From: G021776435 sp046756245
GTDB lineage: Bacteria > Pseudomonadota > Alphaproteobacteria > Caulobacterales > Parvularculaceae
NCBI GenBank assembly: GCA_046756245.1
Contig: JBHHVZ010000008.1
Span: forward strand, 1 to 51,556
Reading direction: 5' to 3'
Length of the DNA stretch: 51,556 bases
Shown: in pieces, positions 24,438 through 32,161 of the stretch
Layout: the number at the start of each line of letters is the position of its first letter
Position numbering within the stretch: position 1 is the first letter of the stretch
Notes under the pieces: generated by a model
What the model saw: only the letters and a program-made list of their open reading frames with translations
Databases searched by the model: none
Told to the model about the DNA's origin: nothing
Position numbers and translations under genes: made by a program

Positions 24438-24680
24438 ATGCCAAAACGAATTCTGCAGGGCGCGGTCGTAAGCGATAAAGGCGACAAGACTGTCGTCGTC
24501 CGCGTGGAGCGAATTTACACGCACCCGTTGTTTAAAAAAACCGTGCGCCGCTCATCGCGTTTTCACGCCCATGACGAGGAAAACAAATTCAAGGTGGGCG
24601 ACCTGGTTCAGATTCAGGAATGCGCGCCGAAATCAAAGCTCAAACGCTGGGAAGTGATTGGGGCCGGCTCGAAGGGCTAG
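24438..24680 (+). CDS. rpsQ: 30S ribosomal protein S17
   Basis: A 16S-binding OB-fold protein of 80 residues. MPKRILQGAVVSDKGDKTVVVRVER and the YTHPLFKKTVRRS loop identify it. It is the last gene of the S10 group; a 77-base gap with two hairpins separates it from rplN. Confidence 0.96.
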   Translation: MPKRILQGAVVSDKGDKTVVVRVERIYTHPLFKKTVRRSSRFHAHDEENKFKVGDLVQIQECAPKSKLKRWEVIGAGSKG

Positions 24681-24696
24681 AGGAATTATGGAGTTG

Positions 24697-24744
24697 GCGA
24701 CGCGATTTCGCGTCGCTTGGTTGAGAGGTCGGGCGTCATCGCCC
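24697..24744 (+). promoter_or_regulatory. Two hairpins before rplN
   Basis: GCGACGCG (24697-24704) pairs with CGCGTCGC (24709-24716) over an ATTT loop. GGGCG (24731-24735) pairs with CGCCC (24740-24744). The second ends directly at the strong AAGGAGGG Shine-Dalgarno of rplN, so it could modulate entry into the spc group. Confidence 0.4.
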
Positions 24745-24757
24745 AAGGAGGGTCGCT

Positions 24758-25126
24758 ATGATCCAGATGCAGACAAATTTGGACGTGGCCGATAATTCTG
24801 GCGCAAAGCGCGTGCAGTGCATCAAGGTGCTCGGCGGCGCGAAGCGCAAATACGCCTCCGTGGGCGATATTATCGTCGTTTCCGTGAAAGAAGCGATGCC
24901 GCGCGGCCGCGTCAAGAAGGGCGCGGTGATGCGCGCGGTCGTGGTGCGCACGGCCAAGGGCATCAAACGGCGCGACGGATCGGTCATCCGGTTTGATCGC
25001 AATGCGGCCGTGCTTATCAACAACAACAAGGAGCCGATCGGCACGCGGATTTTCGGACCCGTCACGCGCGAACTGCGCGCGGCGCGCCACATGAAAATCG
25101 TGTCGCTCGCGCCGGAGGTTCTTTAA
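24758..25126 (+). CDS. rplN: 50S ribosomal protein L14
   Basis: Intersubunit-bridge protein of 122 residues, MIQMQTNLDVADNSGAKRV to the end KIVSLAPEVL, matching the family end to end. Its ribosome site AAGGAGGG is the strongest in the window, fitting a gene that begins the spc segment. It abuts rplX with no spacer. Confidence 0.97.
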   Translation: MIQMQTNLDVADNSGAKRVQCIKVLGGAKRKYASVGDIIVVSVKEAMPRGRVKKGAVMRAVVVRTAKGIKRRDGSVIRFDRNAAVLINNNKEPIGTRIFGPVTRELRAARHMKIVSLAPEVL

Positions 25127-25444
25127 ATGGCGGCGAAGATTAAAAAGGGCGATTCAGTCATCGTGCTGGCAGGCAAATATCGCGGCGTCGAGGGCGAGGT
25201 TCTTGGCGTCATGCCGAAACGCGACAAGGTGCTTGTGCGCGGCGTCAACATGGTCAAGCGCCATCAGCGCCAGACCGCCAACCAGCAGGGCGGGATAATT
25301 TCCCGAGAAGCGCCGATCCACATTTCGAACGTGGCGCTTAGAGACCCGGAAACCGGCAAGCCGACCCGAGTCGGATTTACAACTTTGAAAGACGGACGGA
25401 AGGCGCGCGTCGCCAAGCGGTCCGGCGAGGTGATCGATGGCTGA
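25127..25444 (+). CDS. rplX: 50S ribosomal protein L24
   Basis: KOW-type assembly initiator, 105 residues. The KOW motif KKGDSVIVLAGKYRGVEGEV spans about residues 6-25. The start follows the rplN stop immediately, and the end overlaps rplE by eight bases, suggesting coupled translation. Confidence 0.96.
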   Translation: MAAKIKKGDSVIVLAGKYRGVEGEVLGVMPKRDKVLVRGVNMVKRHQRQTANQQGGIISREAPIHISNVALRDPETGKPTRVGFTTLKDGRKARVAKRSGEVIDG

Positions 25445-25997
25445 GGCGAACGGATACGCGCCCCGTTTGAAGACGCTTTACAACGACGTCATCCGGGGCA
25501 AGTTGAATGAGAAATTCGGGTACAAGAACCCAATGATGACGCCGCGCATCGAAAAAGTCGTCATCAATATAGGCGTCGGCGACGCCATCAACGACCGCAA
25601 GGTCGTCGATGCGGCGCTCGAGGATTTGACGCGCATCGCGGGTCAAAAACCCGTCGTGACCAAAGCGAAGAAATCGATCGCCAACTTCAAACTGCGCGAA
25701 GGCATGCCGATCGGCCTCAAGGTGACGCTCCGCAAGGATCGCATGTACGAGTTTATCGATCGCCTTGTAACGACGGCGTTGCCGCGGGTGCGCGACTTCC
25801 GCGGTCTGTCGCCGAAGAGCTTTGACGGGCGCGGCAACTTTGCGCTCGGTCTAAAGGAACACATCGTGTTTCCCGAGATTGACTACGACAAGGTCGACAA
25901 GATCAGGGGCATGGACATCGTGGTCTGTACGACCGCATCGACCGATGAGGAAGCGCGCGCGCTTCTCACAGAGTTCAACTTTCCATTCCGCAAATAG
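25437..25997 (+). CDS. rplE: 50S ribosomal protein L5
   Basis: 5S rRNA-binding central protuberance protein of 186 residues. Markers are NPMMTPRIEKVVINIGVGDA, GQKPVVTKAKKSIANFKLREG and DFRGLSPKSFDGRGNFALG. It overlaps rplX by eight bases and is followed after 45 bases by rpsN. Confidence 0.97.
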   Translation: MAEANGYAPRLKTLYNDVIRGKLNEKFGYKNPMMTPRIEKVVINIGVGDAINDRKVVDAALEDLTRIAGQKPVVTKAKKSIANFKLREGMPIGLKVTLRKDRMYEFIDRLVTTALPRVRDFRGLSPKSFDGRGNFALGLKEHIVFPEIDYDKVDKIRGMDIVVCTTASTDEEARALLTEFNFPFRK

Positions 25998-26042
25998 GCA
26001 AGGTCCGCGACATCCCGGAAACCGGCTTAACGGAGGTATTAA

Positions 26043-26348
26043 ATGGCTAAAAAAGGAATGATCGAGCGCAACATGAAGCGCAAAAGACTCGCAAAAAAAT
26101 TCGAGTCGAAACGCGCGCGCCTGAAAGCGATCATTAAAGATCAGGATAAGCCTGGAGAAGAGCGCTTTATGGCCGCCCTCAAACTGGCGGAGCTGCCGCG
26201 CAATTCGTCGCCGACTCGGTTTCGCAACCGGTGTCTGGTGACCGGGCGTCCGCGCGGGTTTTATCGCAAGCTGAGAATGTCGCGGATTGCGCTTCGCGAA
26301 TTCGGTTCGGACGGCAAAGTGCCGGGCCTCGTGAAGTCGAGCTGGTAG
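26043..26348 (+). CDS. rpsN: 30S ribosomal protein S14
   Basis: The long, zinc-free form (101 residues). It has no CxxC pair; the C-terminal NRCLVTGRPRGFYRKLRMSR block is present, with a single cysteine. It begins MAKKGMIERNMKRKRLA with GGAGGTATTAA upstream, a strong ribosome site. Confidence 0.96.
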   Translation: MAKKGMIERNMKRKRLAKKFESKRARLKAIIKDQDKPGEERFMAALKLAELPRNSSPTRFRNRCLVTGRPRGFYRKLRMSRIALREFGSDGKVPGLVKSSW

Positions 26349-26362
26349 GGAGAGCTTAAACA

Positions 26363-26761
26363 ATGGCTATAAACGATCCCATCGGCGATTTGATCACGCG
26401 CATCCGCAATGCGCAGATGCGCCGTCACGCAGCGATGACCGTACCGGCTTCGAAATTGCGCGGCTGGGTGCTCGACGTTCTTCAGGACGAGGGCTATATC
26501 CGCGGCTATTCTCGCGTCGAAAAAGAGGGCGCAAAGCCCGAATTTGAAGTCGAGCTCAAATATTACGACGGAGCGCCAGTGATTCAGAAGATCAGGCGCG
26601 TCTCAAAGCCTGGCCGGCGGGTTTATTCCTCGGTTCGCGATCTTTCCACGGTTCGCAACGGGCTCGGCATCTCGATCATTTCGACGCCCAAGGGGGTGAT
26701 GTCGGATTCGGCCGCGCGCGACGCCAATGTCGGCGGCGAAGTGCTGTGCCAGGTGTATTAA
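26363..26761 (+). CDS. rpsH: 30S ribosomal protein S8
   Basis: A central-domain 16S-binding protein and the spc-operon repressor in E. coli. It has 132 residues, with NDPIGDLITRIRNAQMRRHA and the C-terminal STPKGVMSDSAARDANVGGE. It sits 14 bases after rpsN and 20 before rplF. Confidence 0.97.
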   Translation: MAINDPIGDLITRIRNAQMRRHAAMTVPASKLRGWVLDVLQDEGYIRGYSRVEKEGAKPEFEVELKYYDGAPVIQKIRRVSKPGRRVYSSVRDLSTVRNGLGISIISTPKGVMSDSAARDANVGGEVLCQVY

Positions 26762-26781
26762 AGGATTAGGAGGCGAGGGCC

Positions 26782-27315
26782 ATGTCCCGTATCGGCAAAA
26801 AGCCCGTTCCCGTTCCGAGCGGCGTCACTGTGACGGTCGACGGACAGACCGTGACGGCCAAGGGCCCGAAAGGCGCGCTGGCGTTTATCGTCAACGAGCT
26901 TTGCACTGTCGCGCTCGAGGGCGAAGAAGTCGCAGTCAAGCCGATCAACGACTCGAAACCGGCGCGCTCCATATGGGGCATGAGCCGGACGCGGATCGCC
27001 AATCTCGTCAACGGGGTTGCGAACGAATTCATTAAGGAGCTCGAGCTCGTCGGCGTTGGCTACCGGGCGCAGATGAAAGGGTCCGCCCTTAGCCTTGCGC
27101 TCGGATTTTCGCATGACGTCGAGTATCCGGTTCCGGACGGCGTGACGATTCAAACGCCGAAGCCGACGGAGATCATCGTCTCCGGCGCCGACAAGCAGAA
27201 AGTAGGCCAGACAGCGGCTGAGATTCGCGCCTTCCGTCCGCCCGAACCCTACAAGGGCAAGGGCGTTCGGTACAAAGGCGAGTATATCTTCCACAAGGAA
27301 GGCAAGAAAAAGTAA
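26782..27315 (+). CDS. rplF: 50S ribosomal protein L6
   Basis: Two-domain protein near the factor-binding site, 177 residues. MSRIGKKPVPVPSGVTVTV opens it, and the L6 signature PEPYKGKGVRYKGE lies near residues 153-166. Ribosome site AGGAGGCGAGGGCC. Confidence 0.97.
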   Translation: MSRIGKKPVPVPSGVTVTVDGQTVTAKGPKGALAFIVNELCTVALEGEEVAVKPINDSKPARSIWGMSRTRIANLVNGVANEFIKELELVGVGYRAQMKGSALSLALGFSHDVEYPVPDGVTIQTPKPTEIIVSGADKQKVGQTAAEIRAFRPPEPYKGKGVRYKGEYIFHKEGKKK

Positions 27316-27339
27316 CGCGGCGCATTAAGGACTAAACAG

Positions 27340-27705
27340 ATGACTGACACCGCAAAGAAGAAGATGCAAAATCGCGCCCGGCGCACGCGTGGAAAACTGT
27401 CGCGCGTCGCCAAAGGCAGGCCGCGCCTTTCTATCTTTCGCTCGTCGAAAAACATTTCGGCGCAGGTGATCGACGACAGCAAGGGCCATACGCTCGCTTC
27501 CGCGTCGTCGCTCGACGCCGCCCTGCGCGAAACAATCGCGAAGGGCTCAAACCAGGAAGCTGCTGCGGCCGTCGGCAAGGCGCTCGCCGAACGCGCGCAA
27601 AAAGCCGGCGTCAAGGACGTCGTCTTCGACCGCGGCGGGTATCTATATCATGGCCGCGTGAAAGCGCTTGCTGACGCCGCGCGCGACGCTGGGCTGAATT
27701 TTTAA
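27340..27705 (+). CDS. rplR: 50S ribosomal protein L18
   Basis: 5S rRNA-binding protein, 121 residues. The block PRLSIFRSSKNISAQVIDD near residues 28-46 and the C-terminal DRGGYLYHGRVKALADAARDAG are diagnostic. It is followed by rpsE after 21 bases with AAGGAGCAAACCT. Confidence 0.96.
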   Translation: MTDTAKKKMQNRARRTRGKLSRVAKGRPRLSIFRSSKNISAQVIDDSKGHTLASASSLDAALRETIAKGSNQEAAAAVGKALAERAQKAGVKDVVFDRGGYLYHGRVKALADAARDAGLNF

Positions 27706-27726
27706 AGGATTTCAAGGAGCAAACCT

Positions 27727-28302
27727 ATGGCGCGCGAAGACAGACGCGGACGGGGCCGGGGCCGGGGAGACCGCGACGAGCGCGACGAATTCGTCGACAA
27801 GCTGGTCGCGATCAACCGGGTCGCCAAAGTGGTGAAGGGCGGCAAGAATTTCGGCTTCGCCGCGCTGGTCGTCGTCGGCGACCAGAAGGGCCGCGTCGGA
27901 TTCGGCAAGGGCAAGGCGCGCGAAGTGCCCGAAGCGATCCGCAAGGCGACGCAGGAAGCCAAGCGGAATCTCATTCGCGTGCCATTGCGCGAAGGCCGCA
28001 CGCTGCATCATGACGCGCGGGGTCGGCACGGCGCCGGCAAGGTGCTGTTGCGGGCCGCGCCGCCGGGCACCGGCATCATCGCCGGCGGGCCGATGCGGGC
28101 GATTTTCGAAACCCTCGGCGTCCAGGACGTGGTGGCGAAATCGCTGGGCTCGTCGAACCCCTACAACATGGTGCGCGCCACGGTCGACGCGCTGCAGTCG
28201 CAGACCAATCCGCGCATGATCGCCTCGAAGCGCGGCAAGAAAGTGTCAGACATCCTCTCGCGCCGCATCGGCGGCGATGAAGGGGCGGCGGACGCTGCGT
28301 AA
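27727..28302 (+). CDS. rpsE: 30S ribosomal protein S5
   Basis: Decoding-fidelity protein with 191 residues. An Arg/Gly/Asp-rich N-terminal extension (about residues 4-20) precedes the double-stranded RNA-binding domain (DEFVDKLVAINRVAKVVKGG, then FGFAALVVVGD). The spectinomycin loop region follows. The C-terminus is Gly/Asp/Ala-rich. Confidence 0.97.
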   Translation: MAREDRRGRGRGRGDRDERDEFVDKLVAINRVAKVVKGGKNFGFAALVVVGDQKGRVGFGKGKAREVPEAIRKATQEAKRNLIRVPLREGRTLHHDARGRHGAGKVLLRAAPPGTGIIAGGPMRAIFETLGVQDVVAKSLGSSNPYNMVRATVDALQSQTNPRMIASKRGKKVSDILSRRIGGDEGAADAA

Positions 28303-28313
28303 AGGAGCAGAAG

Positions 28314-28502
28314 ATGGCTGCGAAAAAGACGATCAAGGTGCGCCAGACCGGCAGCCCCATTCGACGTCCCAAGGATCAGCGTGCGACGCTCGTCGGGCTT
28401 GGCCTCAACAAGATTGGACGCGAGCGCGTCCTTGACGATACGCCGTCCGTGCGCGGGATGATCGCCAAGGTCGCGCATCTGGTGAAAGTGGAGGAGGAGT
28501 GA
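28314..28502 (+). CDS. rpmD: 50S ribosomal protein L30
   Basis: A short protein of 62 residues with KKTIKVRQTGSPIRRPKDQR, followed by ATLVGLGLNKIGRERVLDD. The ribosome site is AAGGAGCAGAAG. Its stop leads directly into a 122-base gap with TTCACC repeats before rplO. Confidence 0.95.
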   Translation: MAAKKTIKVRQTGSPIRRPKDQRATLVGLGLNKIGRERVLDDTPSVRGMIAKVAHLVKVEEE

Positions 28503-28505
28503 AAT

Positions 28506-28566
28506 GGTGAATAGTGAGATCGACCCGGACGCTTTCTATTCACCGTTCACCACTTCACCATTCACC
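28506..28566 (+). repeat. TTCACC repeat and hairpin between rpmD and rplO
   Basis: GGTGAATAG at 28506-28514 is the exact complement of CTATTCACC at 28536-28544. Four TTCACC copies lie at 28539, 28546, 28554 and 28561 (steps of 7, 8 and 7). The arms can pair in more than one register. Function unknown; possibly a dispersed repeat or an mRNA structure. Confidence 0.6.
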
Positions 28567-28624
28567 AACATTAGGCGAGGCGCATTAAGTTCGCTTAGAA
28601 CCCGTGCCGCAAGTCGAGGACAAA

Positions 28625-29134
28625 ATGAGACTGAACGATCTTTCCGACAATAAAAACGCCCGCAAGCCGCGAATGCGCATCGGGCGCGGAATCGGCTCCG
28701 GCAAGGGTAAAACCGGCGGACGCGGCCTCAATGGCCAGAAATCGCGCTCGGGCGTCGGCGGCGTGCGCGCTTTCGAGGGCGGGCAAATGCCGCTTTACCA
28801 GCGCCTGCCCAAACGCGGCTTCAACAAGCCAAACCGCGCCAAATACGCTGAGGTCAATATCGGCCGGCTGCAGGCGGCGGTCGATGCGGGCAAAATCGAT
28901 GCGGGCAAGAAGATCGACGTCGCCGCGCTGGTGGAAGCGGGCGTGGTGCGCCGCGCCCATGACGGCGTGCGGATCCTGGGGGTCGGCGGGCTCAAGGCGA
29001 AGCTCAATATTGAGGCGGCGCATGCGACCGCATCGGCGCGCGCAGCCGTTGAGAAGGCGGGCGGGACCATCACCCTGACAAAGCGCGACGGGAAAATCAA
29101 AGGCGAGAAACAGGCGAAAGGCGAAAAATCGTGA
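28625..29134 (+). CDS. rplO: 50S ribosomal protein L15
   Basis: A 169-residue protein starting at ATG in MRLNDLSDNKNARKPRM, the family N-terminus; a GTG 21 bases upstream would add seven unrelated residues. The glycine-rich RNA-binding part IGRGIGSGKGKTGGRGLNGQ is present. The Lys-rich tail ends KGEKQAKGEKS. GTCGAGGACAAA is the ribosome site. Confidence 0.96.
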   Translation: MRLNDLSDNKNARKPRMRIGRGIGSGKGKTGGRGLNGQKSRSGVGGVRAFEGGQMPLYQRLPKRGFNKPNRAKYAEVNIGRLQAAVDAGKIDAGKKIDVAALVEAGVVRRAHDGVRILGVGGLKAKLNIEAAHATASARAAVEKAGGTITLTKRDGKIKGEKQAKGEKS

Positions 29135-29172
29135 TTCGCACGGCGGTTGCGTCTTGGAGGACGGACCGCCAC

Positions 29173-29220
29173 ATGTCGAACTTGACGATTTCGTCGAACG
29201 CGCGTTCGCAGGTGAAATAA
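29173..29220 (+). CDS. Possible 15-residue leader peptide before secY
   Basis: ATG to TAA encodes MSNLTISSNARSQVK, preceded 12 bases upstream by GGAGG and ending six bases before the secY start, whose own ribosome site is poor. Position suggests translational coupling. It resembles no leader family I know and may be chance. Confidence 0.25.
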   Translation: MSNLTISSNARSQVK

Positions 29221-29226
29221 GCGTTT

Positions 29227-30576
29227 ATGACATCGGCCGCTGAGCAGTTTGCATCAAACATCAACCTGGCCTCCTTCGCCAAGGCGGAGGAGCTCAAGAA
29301 GCGTTTGCTGTTCACGCTCGGCGCGTTGATCGTTTACAGGCTCGGCACCTATATCCCGCTTCCCGGCATCAACCCGGAGGCGTTTGCGCAGGTCTTCCAG
29401 ACCCAGACCGGCGGACTTCTGGGTACGCTCAATATCTTTGCGGGCGGCGCGGTCGAACGCATGGCGATTTTCGCGCTCAACATCATGCCCTATATCTCAG
29501 CCTCCATCATCATGCAGTTGATGACGGCTGTGATCCCGTCGCTCGAGGCGATCAAGAAGGAAGGCGAACAGGGTCGGCGCCAGATCAATCAATACACGCG
29601 CTACCTGACGGTCTTCCTCGCCGCCATGCAGGGCTATTTTATCGCCGTCAGTCTGCAGTCGAATACGGGCGGCGGCATTCCCGTCGTCGCCAATCCCGGA
29701 CCGTTTTTCCTGCTGACGACGGTTGTGACGCTAGTCGGCGGGGTGATGTTTCTTCTTTGGCTCGGCGAGCAGGTGACGGCGCGCGGCGTCGGCAACGGCG
29801 TATCGCTGATTATCTTCGCGGGCATTGTCGCCGAACTGCCGCGGGCCGCCGCCGGGCTGCTCGATCAGGGTCGGGCGGGCGGCATTCCCGGAGGCGTCGT
29901 GCTTCTCGTGCTGCTGCTCACGCTCGGGCTCGTTACATTCGTGGTTTTCATCGAGCGCTCGCAACGGCGGATACTCGTTCAATATCCGCGCCGCCAGGTG
30001 GGTCAGCGCATGACCCAGGGCGAAAAGTCCCACCTGCCGCTGAAGCTCAACTCAGCCGGCGTCATTCCGCCGATTTTCGCCTCGTCGCTGCTGCTGTTGC
30101 CGGCCACCGCGCTCGGCGCCATCGGCGACGGCGCGCCGCAATGGCTGCAGGACATTTCATATTTGTTCGCGCCGGGGCGGATTCTTTACATCGCGCTTTA
30201 CGCATTCGGCATCATCACATTCACTTTCATTTACACGTCGGTCGTCTTCAATGTGGAGGACGTCGCCGACAATCTGAAAAAATACGGCGGCTTCATTCAA
30301 GGCTACCGCCCGGGCGCGCGCACGGCCGAATATCTCGACTTCGTCCTGAGCCGGCTTACCGTCATCGGCGCGGTCTATCTGACCTTCGTATGCATTCTGC
30401 CGGAAATTCTGAAGGCGGGGTATCAGTCGACGATCCCGGTCTATATTGGGGGAACGTCGTTGCTCATTGTCGTTTCGGTGACGCTCGATACGGTCGGGCA
30501 GATTCAGGGCCACCTCCTTGCTCAGCAGTATGAGAGTCTGATCAAGAAGTCGAAGCTCAGGGGAGGGCGGCGATGA
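29227..30576 (+). CDS. secY: Preprotein translocase subunit SecY
   Basis: The channel of the Sec translocon, 449 residues with ten membrane helices. Hallmarks are the YRLGTYIPLPGINP loop near residues 38-51, the GGAVERMAIFALNIMPYISASI segment (helix 2/plug area) near residues 74-95, and the cytoplasmic loop ERSQRRILVQYPRRQVGQ near residues 243-260. It lies between rplO and adk, overlapping adk by four bases. secE is not in this window. Confidence 0.97.
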   Translation: MTSAAEQFASNINLASFAKAEELKKRLLFTLGALIVYRLGTYIPLPGINPEAFAQVFQTQTGGLLGTLNIFAGGAVERMAIFALNIMPYISASIIMQLMTAVIPSLEAIKKEGEQGRRQINQYTRYLTVFLAAMQGYFIAVSLQSNTGGGIPVVANPGPFFLLTTVVTLVGGVMFLLWLGEQVTARGVGNGVSLIIFAGIVAELPRAAAGLLDQGRAGGIPGGVVLLVLLLTLGLVTFVVFIERSQRRILVQYPRRQVGQRMTQGEKSHLPLKLNSAGVIPPIFASSLLLLPATALGAIGDGAPQWLQDISYLFAPGRILYIALYAFGIITFTFIYTSVVFNVEDVADNLKKYGGFIQGYRPGARTAEYLDFVLSRLTVIGAVYLTFVCILPEILKAGYQSTIPVYIGGTSLLIVVSVTLDTVGQIQGHLLAQQYESLIKKSKLRGGRR

Positions 30577-31166
30577 TTCTGATTCTCCTCGGACCGCCTG
30601 GGGCCGGCAAAGGCACCCAGGCGAAGCTGATCACGCAAAAATACGGCCTGCCGCAGCTCTCGACCGGCGACATGCTGCGCGCCTCGGTCGCCTCGGGCAC
30701 GGAGTTGGGCGAACGGGTTCGCGCCGTTCTTGACCGGGGCGATCTTGTCTCCGACGAGATCATCGAGGAAATCATCACGGCCCGCATCAAGAAGCCGGAT
30801 TGCGCCAACGGCTTCATCCTGGACGGGGCGGTCCGAACGGTGGGTCAGGCTGAAATGATCGACCGGGTGCTCGCCGGTCAGGATCGTACGCTCGATGTGG
30901 TCATCGAACTGGTTGTCGACGAGGAAGAGCTCGTCAACCGGTTGCGCACGCGCATCGCCGAAGCCAAGGCCAGCGGGCAGCCGCTGCGCGAAGACGATAA
31001 TGAGGAGACCTTCCGCCACCGCCAGAAGGTTTACAGGGAGCAGACTGCGCCGCTTATCCCCTATTACGAGGCCCAGGGGAAGCTGTGCAGGGTCGACGGC
31101 ATGGGCGCAGTCGACGCGGTGGCGGCGGCGATCAGCGCCGTGGTTGAGAAGATGGGGGCCGTTTAG
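30573..31166 (+). CDS. adk: Adenylate kinase with altered DGFPR motif
   Basis: Interconverts ATP, AMP and ADP. It has 197 residues, the short form without the long zinc LID. The P-loop GPPGAGKGT (about 7-15), AMP-site STGDMLR (30-36) and C-terminal DDNEETFRHRQKVY are standard. The otherwise nearly invariant DGFPR at 84-88 reads DGAVR here: Phe86 is Ala and Pro87 is Val, while Asp84, Gly85 and Arg88 remain. In E. coli a Pro87Ser change gives temperature sensitivity, so this is odd for the sole-looking copy. ATGA overlap couples it to secY. Confidence 0.93.
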   Translation: MILILLGPPGAGKGTQAKLITQKYGLPQLSTGDMLRASVASGTELGERVRAVLDRGDLVSDEIIEEIITARIKKPDCANGFILDGAVRTVGQAEMIDRVLAGQDRTLDVVIELVVDEEELVNRLRTRIAEAKASGQPLREDDNEETFRHRQKVYREQTAPLIPYYEAQGKLCRVDGMGAVDAVAAAISAVVEKMGAV

Positions 31167-31188
31167 GCGGCCCCGGGGCGAGAAAAGG

Positions 31189-31216
31189 TTGACGGCGGGA
31201 CGCGTGCGATTATACC
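31189..31216 (+). promoter_or_regulatory. Promoter for the alpha operon (rpsM-rplQ), candidate
   Basis: TTGACG at 31189-31194 and TATACC at 31211-31216 have a 16-base spacer in the 172-base adk-rpsM gap. It gives a leader of about 115 bases, in which S4-type control could act; I see no S4 pseudoknot I can vouch for. Confidence 0.55.
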
Positions 31217-31338
31217 TACGCGCCTCCGCCAGACTGGAGCATAGCTCGCCCGGCCCCTCGTGAGAGGCGCGCCGGTGCGGGCCTTGTCGTATGAATTAAA
31301 GCGCCGAAAGGCGGAGAGACGGAAAAGAGGTAGGACAC

Positions 31339-31707
31339 GTGGCCCGGATCGCAGGCGTCAATATCCCGACCAACAAGCGCGTCACCATCGCGCTGCGTTA
31401 CATTCATGGCATCGGCCCGGCCAAAGCCGCCGAAATTTGCGAGAAAGCGGGCGTTCCTGCGGAACGGCGCGTGAATGAACTTTCCGACGCGGAAGTGCTG
31501 CAGATCCGCGAAGCGATCGATCGTGATTACATGGTCGAGGGCGACCTGCGCCGCGACGTCGCGGTCAATATCAAGCGGCTGATGGATCAGGGCTGTTACC
31601 GGGGGCTGCGCCACCGTCGCGGCCTGCCGGTTCGCGGTCAGCGCACCCACACCAACGCCCGGACCCGCAAAGGGCCCGCCAAGCCGATCGCCGGCAAGAA
31701 GAAGTAA
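31339..31707 (+). CDS. rpsM: 30S ribosomal protein S13
   Basis: Head protein contacting L5 across the subunits. It has 122 residues and starts at GTG (MARIAGVNIPTNKRV) with AAGAGGTAGGACAC upstream. The helix-hairpin-helix GIGPAKAAEICEKAGV and the basic tail RGQRTHTNARTRKGPAK are typical. It is the first gene of the alpha operon. Confidence 0.97.
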   Translation: MARIAGVNIPTNKRVTIALRYIHGIGPAKAAEICEKAGVPAERRVNELSDAEVLQIREAIDRDYMVEGDLRRDVAVNIKRLMDQGCYRGLRHRRGLPVRGQRTHTNARTRKGPAKPIAGKKK

Positions 31708-31719
31708 GGATCGAACTGC

Positions 31720-32115
31720 ATGGCCAAGTCTCCGACAACGAGCCGCGTCCGGCGCCGCGAACGTAAGAATATTTCTTCCGGCGTCGTTCACGTGAATGCG
31801 TCGTTCAACAACACCATGGTGACGATCACTGACGAGCAGGGAAATGCGATCTCCTGGTCGTCCGCCGGCGGCATGGGCTTCAAGGGTTCGCGCAAATCAA
31901 CTCCATACGCTGCGCAGTTAGCGGCGGAGGATGCGGCGAAAAAAGCGATGGAGCACGGACTGAAAACCGTAAATGTCGAAGTGCGCGGCCCCGGTTCGGG
32001 CCGCGAAAGCGCGCTACGCGCCCTGCAGTCCGCTGGCCTCACCGTCCAGATGATCCGCGACGTAACGCCGATCCCCCACAATGGCTGCCGACCGCGTAAG
32101 CGCCGCCGCGTTTAA
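31720..32115 (+). CDS. rpsK: 30S ribosomal protein S11
   Basis: Platform protein at the mRNA exit, 131 residues. HVNASFNNTMVTITDEQGN, SAGGMGFKGSRKSTPYAAQ and the C-terminus DVTPIPHNGCRPRKRRRV are signature blocks. It is 12 bases after rpsM and 46 before rpoA. Confidence 0.97.
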   Translation: MAKSPTTSRVRRRERKNISSGVVHVNASFNNTMVTITDEQGNAISWSSAGGMGFKGSRKSTPYAAQLAAEDAAKKAMEHGLKTVNVEVRGPGSGRESALRALQSAGLTVQMIRDVTPIPHNGCRPRKRRRV

Positions 32116-32161
32116 AAGAACCTGACACCGAAACTTTAATGGGCGTTCCGCCCGATGGAGC

